From the NCBI RefSeq assembly GCF_014191715.1, contig NZ_JACHWY010000003.1, forward strand, positions 496,001-560,000: a stretch of DNA of 64,000 nt, in the 5' to 3' direction. This DNA is from Litorivivens lipolytica. Lineage in GTDB: Bacteria > Pseudomonadota > Gammaproteobacteria > Pseudomonadales > Spongiibacteraceae. Shown one piece after another: positions 8,413-16,211 of the stretch. Made by a program: the position numbers and the translations under genes. The notes beneath the pieces were generated by a model. The model was given only the letters and a program-made list of their open reading frames with translations. It was not told where the DNA came from and ran no database searches. Each line of letters opens with the position of its first letter. Position 1 is the first letter of the stretch.

Positions 8413-9455
8413 AGATTCTATTGGTAGACGACGATCGCGGGGATCGCGCCACACTGAAGCGCGCACTCGGCAAGACCACGCTGAACGCCGATGTCGAAGA
8501 AGCCTCTGCGCTCGGTGAAGCCTTGAACGCGATTCGCTTCGGTGCCCCTGATGCAGTGCTCCTGGATTATCAAATGCCCGGTGTCGAGGAGCTCGAAGGG
8601 CTGGAACAAATGCGCCGGGTCGAACCCTTTCTCCCTATCGTGCTGATTACCGGCTACGGCGACGAACTGCTCGCGGCCCGGGCAATCCACGCCGGTGCCG
8701 ACGAATACCTGCCCAAACACCAGATCGACCCGCCCATTCTAGAGCACGTCATCACCAATGCCATGGACAAGGCGGCATTCCGGCAGAAGCTGGACGAAAA
8801 CCGCCGCGAACTGGAGCAGTTTGCGCATATTCTGTCCCACGATCTGCGCGCGCCCCTGAACCAGATTAATAATTTTTGCGACATGCTGCGACTCGAGCTG
8901 AACGGTGGCGATAAAAAAGACATCGAAACCTATATCGACTTTATTGTTCGGGCTGCCGGTGACGCCAATGCGCTGGTTCGGCTGCTCACGGATTTTCTGC
9001 GCGCCGATTCAATTGAACTGACCTTCGAGCCAGTAGCGCTGCAAGCCATGCTGGAAGAGCTGCGCGATATGCTCACCAGTCAGATCAATGTGGCACCTGA
9101 CATTATTCAAATCGACGTGGAATCGCTGCCAGAGATCAACTCCAACCCCTTGCTGCTGAGACAAATCCTGCAAAACCTGCTGGGCAACGCGCTGAAATAC
9201 AACGAAAGCGATACACCCCGCATCGAGGTGACCGCCGAACAGGGCGACGACGGTATCGGTATCGAGGAACGCCACCGCGAACTGATCTTCGAACCCTTTA
9301 CGCGCCTGCACGGCAAGGGTGAATACAGCGGTTCTGGTCTCGGTCTGGCAATCGCCTTTAAGAATGCAAACCGCCTCAACGGCGGCCTGACGTGCGAAGA
9401 CAATGCCGAGGGCGGCAGCCGCTTTGTGCTGACCCTGCCGCGTCGCAACGCGTAA
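8409..9455 (+). CDS. Receiver-histidine kinase (REC-HisKA-HATPase) with shortened ATP-binding domain
   Basis: A 348-residue soluble protein. The N-terminal receiver (residues 1-120) has the DDDRGD acidic cluster, D53 in LLDYQMPG and the K of EYLPKHQ. The HisKA helix follows with H144 in ILSHDLRAPLNQ, then a HATPase domain with N box NLLGNALKYN, G1 DDGIGIEE and G2 GSGLGLAIAFKNANRL. An N-terminal receiver feeding a C-terminal kinase fits a middle step of a phosphorelay, receiving phosphate or signal from the PAS kinase upstream. One oddity: the distance from the N box to G1 is about nine residues shorter than in the 851-residue kinase next door, and the strand that should lead into G1 is missing. 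Nucleotide binding may be weakened. The frame is otherwise intact. Confidence 0.85.
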   Translation: MKILLVDDDRGDRATLKRALGKTTLNADVEEASALGEALNAIRFGAPDAVLLDYQMPGVEELEGLEQMRRVEPFLPIVLITGYGDELLAARAIHAGADEYLPKHQIDPPILEHVITNAMDKAAFRQKLDENRRELEQFAHILSHDLRAPLNQINNFCDMLRLELNGGDKKDIETYIDFIVRAAGDANALVRLLTDFLRADSIELTFEPVALQAMLEELRDMLTSQINVAPDIIQIDVESLPEINSNPLLLRQILQNLLGNALKYNESDTPRIEVTAEQGDDGIGIEERHRELIFEPFTRLHGKGEYSGSGLGLAIAFKNANRLNGGLTCEDNAEGGSRFVLTLPRRNA

Positions 9456-9494
9456 TCCACCACAATACGGGCGCTAAACCCCTTGCACCAAAAA

Positions 9495-9510
9495 CTGTAT
9501 ACATATACAG
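9495..9510. promoter_or_regulatory. LexA (SOS) operator upstream of yebG
   Basis: CTGTATACATATACAG is a full 16-base LexA box: CTGT, eight AT-rich bases, ACAG. It is centred about 40 bp before the yebG start codon, where it would overlap the promoter. yebG is an SOS gene in E. coli, so site and gene support each other. Confidence 0.88.
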
Positions 9511-9541
9511 TTATCAAAAATCACCGACAAGGGGACTGACC

Positions 9542-9823
9542 ATGGCTGTTGTTGCCAAGTGGATGTGTGACCGGGATAACGCAATGTTTGATAACAAGAA
9601 AGACGCCGACGCTTACGACAAAATGCTCGAGCTGGCGGAAAACCTGACCGAGCTGCTACAGAAACACATCCCCAGCGCCAATGAAAAAGAAGCCGAAGAC
9701 TTCGGTATTTTGCTGGCCCGTAACAAAGAACTGCTGGTGCAGGCCTGCAAGGGCAAGGTAGAAGCACTGGAAGAGGTCAGCGCCGAACCCAGCAATGTCA
9801 CAACCTTGGCGGCTAACGGCTAA
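9542..9823 (+). CDS. yebG: YebG family DNA-damage-inducible protein
   Basis: A 93-residue protein that opens MAVVAKWMCDRDNAMFDNKK and continues DADAYDKMLELAENL, matching YebG in length, in the AVxxK start and in the KKEADAYDKML helix. It is a small protein of unknown biochemical role, induced by DNA damage through LexA in enterobacteria. A perfect LexA box lies 32 bases upstream of the ATG. I start at 9542 behind a purine-rich AAGGGGA site; an upstream ATG in the same frame at 9392 only reads back through the box. Its last 11 bases overlap the convergent ABC transporter gene. Confidence 0.88.
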   Translation: MAVVAKWMCDRDNAMFDNKKDADAYDKMLELAENLTELLQKHIPSANEKEAEDFGILLARNKELLVQACKGKVEALEEVSAEPSNVTTLAANG

Positions 9824-11609
9824 GATCTGTGTCGCGCCGCTCAGCCTGCTGCAAAGCCCACAGAGCGGCATACTGACCGCCCTGCATCAGCAACTCGGTG
9901 TGGCTGCCGCGTTCAACTAAACGCCCTTTGTCGAGCACGATAATTTCGTCGGCATCGACAATCGTCGACAGGCGGTGGGCAATGACCAGACTGGTGTGAT
10001 TGCGCGCAATATCCCGCATGGCGTCAACGATGCTGCGCTCGGCGCGGCTGTCCAGCGATGAGGTTGCTTCATCAAACACCAGAATGGGCGGCTGCTTGAG
10101 CAGGGTACGCGCAATGGCCACTCGCTGCTTCTCGCCACCCGACAGTTTCAGTCCGCGCTCACCCACCAACGTATCGAGGCCCTGTGGCAAACTGAGGATA
10201 AAATCTTCGAGATGGGCGGTGCGCACGGCTTGCCACACCTCCTCATCGCTGGCATCAACCCGGCCGTAGCGGATATTTTCACCGATACTCATATTGAACA
10301 GCACACTGTCCTGCGGTACGACGCCAATGGCGCGGCGCAGGGAGGCCTGAGTGACCTCGCGAATATCCTGGCCATCGATCAGAATGCGGCCGCCGCAGAC
10401 ATCGTAAAAGCGGAACAATAATTTAAAGAGAGTTGATTTGCCGCCGCCGCTGCCACCCACAATCGCCAAACGGCGCTTGGGCATGACGGAAAAACTCAGG
10501 TTTTCAATAATGCTGCGCTCGGGCTGATAGTGAAAACTCACCTGCTCGAAATCAATGCGTCCTTCACTCACTACCAGTTCGCGGGCGCCGGGTTTGTCCT
10601 GAATGGCGGGCGACTGCGACAGCAATCCAAACATGGCTTCGATATTGGCCATCGCGCCTTTCATCTCTCGATAGACAAAACCGAGAAAATTGAGAGGCAT
10701 GAATATCTGCATCATAAAGGCGTTAATCAGCACAAAATCACCCAGCGTCATCTGCCCCGCCAACACCTGTTGCGCCGCAAGAATCATCGCCGCGGTCATA
10801 CTGGCAGCGATAATAAATGCCTGGCCGCCGTTTAGCACAAACAAGCTCAATCGGTTGCGCCGCCGGGCCATTTCCCAGGCGGCCAGCTCCTGATCATAAT
10901 GCTGCGCCTCAAAACCTTCGTTTCCAAAGTATTTGACGGTTTCAAAATTGAGCAGGCTGTCCACCGCACGTGTGCTGGTACGCGACTCGGCTTCATTGGC
11001 TTCGCGCACATAGCGGGTTCGCCACTCGGTTGCAAAGACGGAAAAGGCCACGTAACAGCTGACCGCAAGCAGTACGATCAATGCGAACCAGATGCTGTAA
11101 TTAACCCAAAGCAGAACGATGACCAGCCCGATCTCAATAAAGGTCGGGACGATATTGAACACCATAAAACGCAGCAGAAAGCTGATGCCATTGGTGCCGC
11201 GCTCTATATCCCGCGACAAGCCGCCGGTGCGGCGATTCAGATGAAACTCAAGATCCAGTGCATGCAGGTGTTCGAAGATCTTTAAACCGATACGCCGCAT
11301 GGCGCGCTCGGTAACCCGCCCAAACAGGGTATCGCGTAATTCCCCGAACAAGACATTGGCAAAGCGAACCGCGCCGTAGGCCAAAAGGAGGCCCAGCGGC
11401 AGCGCGATCATCACCTCACTGGCACTTTCCAGATCGTCGACCAGGTGTTTCAGAATAAACGGCAGGCCAACGCTCGCGATCTTAGCCCCGATTAGACACA
11501 GCAGGGCCAGCGCAATACGCGAGCGAAACTCAAATAAATACGGCCAGAGCTGGCGCAGAACGCGCCAGTCGACATCCTTGGCTTGAACGTGGGTTTGCAG
11601 GCTGCGCAT
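9813..11609 (-). CDS. ABC exporter of the Atm1/ABCB7 type (fused permease and ATPase)
   Basis: About 598 residues: a six-helix type IV exporter membrane domain (residues ~30-320) followed by an ATPase domain (~345-590). The ATPase has Walker A GGSGGGKST, signature LSGGEKQR, Walker B ILVFDEATSS and the switch histidine in IAHRLST. The NRRTGGLSRDIERGTNGI segment is typical of the Atm1 branch, which exports glutathione-linked sulphur or metal compounds and functions as a homodimer in the inner membrane. I prefer the ATG at 11609 (MRSLQTHVQA); the frame is open to another ATG at 11651 that adds a poorly conserved 14 residues. Family assignment is firm; the cargo is inferred. Confidence 0.85.
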   Translation of the reverse strand: MRSLQTHVQAKDVDWRVLRQLWPYLFEFRSRIALALLCLIGAKIASVGLPFILKHLVDDLESASEVMIALPLGLLLAYGAVRFANVLFGELRDTLFGRVTERAMRRIGLKIFEHLHALDLEFHLNRRTGGLSRDIERGTNGISFLLRFMVFNIVPTFIEIGLVIVLLWVNYSIWFALIVLLAVSCYVAFSVFATEWRTRYVREANEAESRTSTRAVDSLLNFETVKYFGNEGFEAQHYDQELAAWEMARRRNRLSLFVLNGGQAFIIAASMTAAMILAAQQVLAGQMTLGDFVLINAFMMQIFMPLNFLGFVYREMKGAMANIEAMFGLLSQSPAIQDKPGARELVVSEGRIDFEQVSFHYQPERSIIENLSFSVMPKRRLAIVGGSGGGKSTLFKLLFRFYDVCGGRILIDGQDIREVTQASLRRAIGVVPQDSVLFNMSIGENIRYGRVDASDEEVWQAVRTAHLEDFILSLPQGLDTLVGERGLKLSGGEKQRVAIARTLLKQPPILVFDEATSSLDSRAERSIVDAMRDIARNHTSLVIAHRLSTIVDADEIIVLDKGRLVERGSHTELLMQGGQYAALWALQQAERRDTDLSR

Positions 11610-11675
11610 CATCAATCTCGTCGAAAGAATAGCGCAGTATACGCGAGGCAAACGGTGGGGGCAGGACGCCTCTAG

Positions 11676-12665
11676 TTACACCCGGCGACCATTCTTCCGC
11701 TGGCCCAACGCGGTCGACGGATGCTGCCAATACATTTGACGATTGACCTCCATCATCAGGTGCTCAGCAGATTTGTGCGTCTCGGGGCTATAGGCGACCA
11801 CCGTGTGTGAAAAGTGAATGGGACACAAGCCATTGCCATCCAAACCGCGCGACACCATATGTTCTTCAAAAGCGTGCACCCGGCGCTTGGCCCAGGTCCG
11901 ACTGCAACCGAGCATAAGCAAACCAAATTCGTCCGCGCCGATTCGCCCAATCAGATCCGTTCCCCGAAAAAAGTGGCTAATCGCGTCACCAAAGCTATGC
12001 AAGATCTTGTCCCCTTGGGCCCGGCCTTGCATCACGTTAATATCGCGAAACCCCTTGATATCGAGACTCACCATAGTTGCAGGCAACAGCGAAGAGCAGG
12101 GCGTTTGCAGTACCTTGCCCGCCAAGCCATAAAAGCCACTGCGACTGGCGAGGGTCGTAACCGGGTCTGTATAGTTGGGCATCTGGCAATAAAGTTCTCG
12201 CTCCACCAGACGGGCGAGCTCAGTCAGTGCCCGTCTGTCGGATGTCGACAAAGCGCTAGGTTTCTGATCGATAACACAAAGGGTTCCCAGCACGCAGCCC
12301 TGTTTGGAAAAGAGCGGAAAGCCGGCGTAAAACCGCATCTCCAGACCGCTGACAACCAGAGGGTTATCAGCAAAGCGGGGGTCGAGTAAGGTATCTTCTA
12401 CTATCAGCGGCTCGGCATTCTGAACAACATGCCCGCAAAAGGAAATTTCTCGCGATGTTTCCGTGGCACTTAAACCCGTACGGGATTTAAACCACTGCCG
12501 GTCCGCATCCACAAGGCTCACTAGCGCAATGGGTTTGTGAAGCAGGCGAGAAGCCAGCCGCGTAATCCGATCGAAGCGATCCTCATTGGGCGTGTCCAGA
12601 ACCTCGAGTGCAAGCAACTCCTCAAGACGTTCGGCTTCGTTTTCGGGATATTTTGGCGCCAGCAT
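11676..12665 (-). CDS. GAF-GGDEF protein with altered GADEF motif
   Basis: A 329-residue soluble protein. An N-terminal GAF domain (about 15-160) has the common ENEAERLEELLALEVLDTPNE-type start and the cysteine- and histidine-containing ISFCGHVV / GTLCVID segments seen in GAF cyclases. A GGDEF-fold domain follows (about 165-310). Its signature reads RIGADEF: the second glycine of the GGDEF loop is alanine. Aspartates of the metal site (SLDIKGFRDIN) are present. Second-glycine changes usually lower or abolish diguanylate cyclase activity, so it may be a weak cyclase or a GTP/c-di-GMP sensor. The Walker-type region before it is also diverged (TTLASRSGF for the usual DxLTGLxNR). It ends 66 bp before the ABC exporter. 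Confidence 0.8.
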   Translation of the reverse strand: MLAPKYPENEAERLEELLALEVLDTPNEDRFDRITRLASRLLHKPIALVSLVDADRQWFKSRTGLSATETSREISFCGHVVQNAEPLIVEDTLLDPRFADNPLVVSGLEMRFYAGFPLFSKQGCVLGTLCVIDQKPSALSTSDRRALTELARLVERELYCQMPNYTDPVTTLASRSGFYGLAGKVLQTPCSSLLPATMVSLDIKGFRDINVMQGRAQGDKILHSFGDAISHFFRGTDLIGRIGADEFGLLMLGCSRTWAKRRVHAFEEHMVSRGLDGNGLCPIHFSHTVVAYSPETHKSAEHLMMEVNRQMYWQHPSTALGQRKNGRRV

Positions 12666-13016
12666 GTCTACTTCTCGGTTTGCTTTAATTTAGCAACCTT
12701 ATCAGCTAACGACCGGGGAATCGCAGTCGTATAAGTACGCATGTTGTATGTGATTACCCGCAACCTTTAATAGGGCCATTGGCTTCACTGTCGGCTAAAG
12801 GCAACACCAAAAAACACAGTTCTGAGCGGACGCGCAGTAGCGGCCAATCTACACGCTGAAAAATAGACTACGCTTCCATAAACCACTATCTGTATACGCA
12901 GAAGCCTCGATATCGAATATTCAAAAATCACTTAACAATGCGATCGTGGCATTCCGCCTGCGGCTTTTACACACAGAAGTTGGCAGGAAGGAAAAACGAA
13001 ACGCTGGAGTCATTAA
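12666..13016. other. 351-bp divergent intergenic region
   Basis: This lies between two divergently transcribed genes (GAF-GADEF leftward, HDOD-GGDEF rightward) and must hold both promoters. I found no convincing -35/-10 pair, operator palindrome, RNA gene or small coding frame. A GGAG site sits just before the ATG at 13017. Confidence 0.5.
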
Positions 13017-14519
13017 ATGGATAAATCGCTGGAAGCATTGCTCAAGGGCCAAGCCAAGCTGCCCAGCATTCCAGCTGTCGCCCAGCAGGTATTGGCGATG
13101 GCCAACAACCCCAATACCAGCTCGGAACAGTTGGCTTCTACGCTATCCGCCGACCCCGCTATCGCCAGTACCATTCTTCGCTACGTCAATTCTGCGGCCT
13201 ATGCTCAAGTCGAAAAGATTGTCTCGGTGCAGCGCGCGATCGTCTCGCTGGGCTTCCGCGAAGTCACGAATCTCGCCTTAACCTTTTCGCTGCTGGACAT
13301 GCGTCGCCGGGGAACCGATGACGGGTTGAACGCACCTTACTTATGGCGCCGTAGCTTAATGTCCGCCATTGCCGCCAAGGCCATTGGTCGACAGGCTAGA
13401 GAGCGTGAACTGGAACCGCTTTTTCTGGCAGGCTTGCTGCAGGATATCGGCATGCTCGGGCTCAGTTTTGCCAAGCCCGAAATTTATAAGGAAATCAGCG
13501 ACAAGCAAACCGATCACAGCCTGGTAGCCGCACACGAAGCCAGTCAACTCAAAATTGATCACGCAAAGTTCGGCGGCTTTATGCTGCAAAAGTGGGGGCT
13601 GCCAGACAAGATCGTCAATGCCATTGCCCAGAGCCACACGCCTGCTTTCTCCCGGGAAGGCGAGAACCAAGAAATAGACCCCTTTAACACCTGCGTCGCC
13701 ATTTCCGGCATCGTCGCCGACGTTTTCCTCGACAGTGAAAACCGCGCGAAGCACGCCGCCCGAATGGCCGATTTTTTAAAGCGCGGCCTGGGAATCGACA
13801 GCGATGGCAGCCGAAATATTCTTAAAACCGTACAGGAAGATCTCAAATCACTGGCGTGGGTGCTGGAAAAACTGGTTGCCGATGCCGATGAAATACAGGC
13901 TCTTCGCGTTCAGGCGCAAGAGGCCCTGTCCGATGAAACGGTAGCAGAACTCAACAACACCGCCGGCTCTGACGGTGATTGTGCAATTACTTTAGACGAT
14001 GTCCGGAACTCCGATTTTTTGAAATCGGCTGCCGATTTTCAGGATGTCCTGTCGGCAGACGAATTTGAAAAAGCCATTAAAACCCACCAGACACCCGAAA
14101 AATCCGGGACCCTGCACCTCGCTCTGATGCGTATCGACAATATTCGTCAGATCCAGGAAGACTACGGTGAAAAGGTCCCCCAGCTGCTGTTGAAAGTCGT
14201 GGGCAGGAACATTCTGAAGACCTTGCGCGGCAATGACTTGGTAACACGCTACGGCGATGTCTTTGGCATTGTGCTGGTCGGCTCCACGGAAGATGGCGCT
14301 CATATCGCAATGGATCGTCTACTGGAGTGTTTTCGCGGTGTGAATTATTCCGTCGGTGACGGCAAAAACGTAGAACTGATTATGTCGGTTGGCATTGCCG
14401 TCGGCACGCCCGATCACAATAGCTCGCTGGACGAAGCGCTCGAGATCGCCATGAAAGCTTTGAACGCTGCCCATCAAGCGGGCCAATTTGAAATCGTGGC
14501 TCACCTGCGAGCTGCCTAA
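13017..14519 (+). CDS. HDOD domain protein with degenerate GGDEF domain
   Basis: 500 residues. The N-terminal HDOD domain (about 15-210) is a metal-dependent-hydrolase-like fold without catalytic activity, recognised by LPSIPAVAQQVLAMANNP, ADPAIASTILRYVNSA and LFLAGLLQDIGMLGL. About 335-495 has the fold of a GGDEF domain, but the signature loop reads RYGDVFGIVL, so the catalytic Glu and the GG pair are lost. HDOD-GGDEF proteins act in signalling to motility, type IV pili or biofilm. Here the second domain can only be regulatory (GTP or c-di-GMP binding, or dimerisation). It is followed 46 bp later by an outer-membrane protein operon on the same strand. Confidence 0.82.
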   Translation: MDKSLEALLKGQAKLPSIPAVAQQVLAMANNPNTSSEQLASTLSADPAIASTILRYVNSAAYAQVEKIVSVQRAIVSLGFREVTNLALTFSLLDMRRRGTDDGLNAPYLWRRSLMSAIAAKAIGRQARERELEPLFLAGLLQDIGMLGLSFAKPEIYKEISDKQTDHSLVAAHEASQLKIDHAKFGGFMLQKWGLPDKIVNAIAQSHTPAFSREGENQEIDPFNTCVAISGIVADVFLDSENRAKHAARMADFLKRGLGIDSDGSRNILKTVQEDLKSLAWVLEKLVADADEIQALRVQAQEALSDETVAELNNTAGSDGDCAITLDDVRNSDFLKSAADFQDVLSADEFEKAIKTHQTPEKSGTLHLALMRIDNIRQIQEDYGEKVPQLLLKVVGRNILKTLRGNDLVTRYGDVFGIVLVGSTEDGAHIAMDRLLECFRGVNYSVGDGKNVELIMSVGIAVGTPDHNSSLDEALEIAMKALNAAHQAGQFEIVAHLRAA

Positions 14520-14565
14520 CAAAACCCGCCGCCACTAGGGCGGCACAATACAGTGTTGATAGATT

Positions 14566-15756
14566 ATGCGAAAACACCTTTTACTCAGCCCGCTGCTTGT
14601 CGCAGCATCTCTGTTCTCACCCTTGAGTGCGAATGCCGAGCTACGCTGGAGTGCCTTTGCGACGCTGGGCGCGGTTTACAATCAAGACGACAAGGTTAAA
14701 TTTATCCGCAACCTGAGCCAACCGAGCGGCCCGGAAGGCAGCTGGAGCACCTTGCCAGATACCATTGTCGGTGGCCAGCTTCACTATTTCGGCGATTCCA
14801 ACTGGGATGCCATGCTGCAGGCAGTGAGCACCTACGACTACACCTCCAACTACGTACCAAGAATTACCTGGGCCTACGCTCGTTATTCACCCAACCCGGA
14901 TTTTTCCGTTCGTTTCGGGCGCATTGGCTACGATGCGTATATGCAGGGCGACTCTCGCAATATTGGTTTTGCAACCGTGACCGTGCGACCGCCAATTGAG
15001 TACTACGGCACCGTTGAAATGACCTATATTGATGGTGTTGACGTCGTATTTCAGCGGCCGATAGGTGAGGGAATCGGCGTTGCCAAGTTATTTTACGGTT
15101 ATAACGATGAAGAAGTTCCCTTAGAGGACGGTGAAAACCTGGAGCTTGAAGGTACTCCCGTAGTCGGTGGCTACCTGGAATACCAGTGGTCTGACTGGCG
15201 AGTCCGAGCCGGAGTCTCGAATTTGAAGTTCAATAATACCGTGCCGTCTCTCTCGGATTCTCGCGCCGCGCTTAAGGCGACTGGTTTCCCTCCTGCCGTG
15301 GCTGCCGCGGATCAGCTCGACAACAAGGACACGCACCTCACCAACTGGAATATTGGCACCTTGTACAACGGCTCGGACTGGTACTTGCAGCTGCTGTATG
15401 GTCGACGACAATCTGAATCACGAGTTCTCGCAGACGCTGATACCTATTATGCGCTGCTCGGCCATCGCTTCGGGCGATTTATGCCGTATCTGGGTTTTGC
15501 CCAATCCGATGCTCAGGCCTCATTCATACCACTGGGGATACCCGGGATGGCGCCTTTCCGAAGCACTTTATTCGAGCAGGAAAATTGGCACACCGGTGTG
15601 CGCTTCGATATCAGCAACAATATGAGCCTCAAGGTTCAAGTGGAGTACATTCACGCCGACGAAACGCAGGATGCGTATTTTCGGGAAGTTGAACCCGACT
15701 GGGATGGTGATACCGCCGTATTCAGTATCGCCCTCGATATGATTTTTCAGGAGTGA
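14566..15756 (+). CDS. Outer-membrane beta-barrel (porin-like) protein
   Basis: 396 residues with a Sec signal peptide (residues ~1-24, ending SANA before ELRWS). Alternating aromatic/polar strands through the whole length fit a 16- to 18-strand barrel (for example VRFGRIGYDAYMQ, WYLQLLYGRRQSES, MSLKVQVEYIHADE). It ends in a strand AVFSIALDMIFQE rather than the usual terminal Phe. It is the first gene of a three-gene run (7-bp and 22-bp gaps) with a small periplasmic binding protein and a membrane diguanylate cyclase. In that context it may supply or sense the ligand read by the cyclase. The substrate is unknown. Confidence 0.75.
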   Translation: MRKHLLLSPLLVAASLFSPLSANAELRWSAFATLGAVYNQDDKVKFIRNLSQPSGPEGSWSTLPDTIVGGQLHYFGDSNWDAMLQAVSTYDYTSNYVPRITWAYARYSPNPDFSVRFGRIGYDAYMQGDSRNIGFATVTVRPPIEYYGTVEMTYIDGVDVVFQRPIGEGIGVAKLFYGYNDEEVPLEDGENLELEGTPVVGGYLEYQWSDWRVRAGVSNLKFNNTVPSLSDSRAALKATGFPPAVAAADQLDNKDTHLTNWNIGTLYNGSDWYLQLLYGRRQSESRVLADADTYYALLGHRFGRFMPYLGFAQSDAQASFIPLGIPGMAPFRSTLFEQENWHTGVRFDISNNMSLKVQVEYIHADETQDAYFREVEPDWDGDTAVFSIALDMIFQE

Positions 15757-15763
15757 GCAGAGT

Positions 15764-16189
15764 ATGTTACGTCTACTAGGGGCAAGCGCTCTAACTCTGC
15801 TACTAGGCCTGAACGCAGCCAGAGCAGATTTAGTGGTTATTGCCCATCCGGAAAGCGGCGTCGACGAGCTGGATCAGACGACGTTGGTCAATATCTTTAT
15901 GGGGCGCTATCAGAAATTGCCTTCGGGTATTTCAGCCTTTCCCATTGATCTCCAAAACCAGCGAGAATCCTTTTATCGGCTGCTGGTAGACAAAGGCCTG
16001 CCGGAGATTAATTCCTACTGGGCAAGACTGATGTTTTCCGGGCGCGCCTCGCCGCCCCGTCAGGTGCCTGAACCGGCAGAAGTGGTCGATATTGTTGCCA
16101 ATAATCGTGGCGCAATCGGTTACATCAACGGCGGGCAGGTTCCCGACAATGTCATTGTGGTGCACGTGCTTGATGCGGGTGCCGAATAA
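15764..16189 (+). CDS. Small periplasmic PstS-like binding protein
   Basis: 141 residues with a signal peptide (1-21, cleaved near ARA-DLVVI). The mature part matches the short one-lobe PBP-like family related to PstS: LVVIAHPESGVDELDQTTLVNIF-type opening strand, IFMGRYQKLPSG and IVANNRGAIGYINGG near the end. The mature protein is about half the size of a true solute-binding protein and no ABC permease is near, so transport is unlikely. It lies between the barrel protein and the diguanylate cyclase with gaps of 7 and 22 bp, which suggests it presents a ligand to the cyclase's periplasmic domain. Confidence 0.78.
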   Translation: MLRLLGASALTLLLGLNAARADLVVIAHPESGVDELDQTTLVNIFMGRYQKLPSGISAFPIDLQNQRESFYRLLVDKGLPEINSYWARLMFSGRASPPRQVPEPAEVVDIVANNRGAIGYINGGQVPDNVIVVHVLDAGAE

Positions 16190-16211
16190 AACCAGCTCTA
16201 GGTAGTGTGAA

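Noticed and set aside
12950-12968. TGGCATTCCGCCTGCGG as a sigma-54 promoter before the HDOD gene
   Set aside because: The -12 element lacks TTGC and the downstream gene shows no link to sigma-54 activators.
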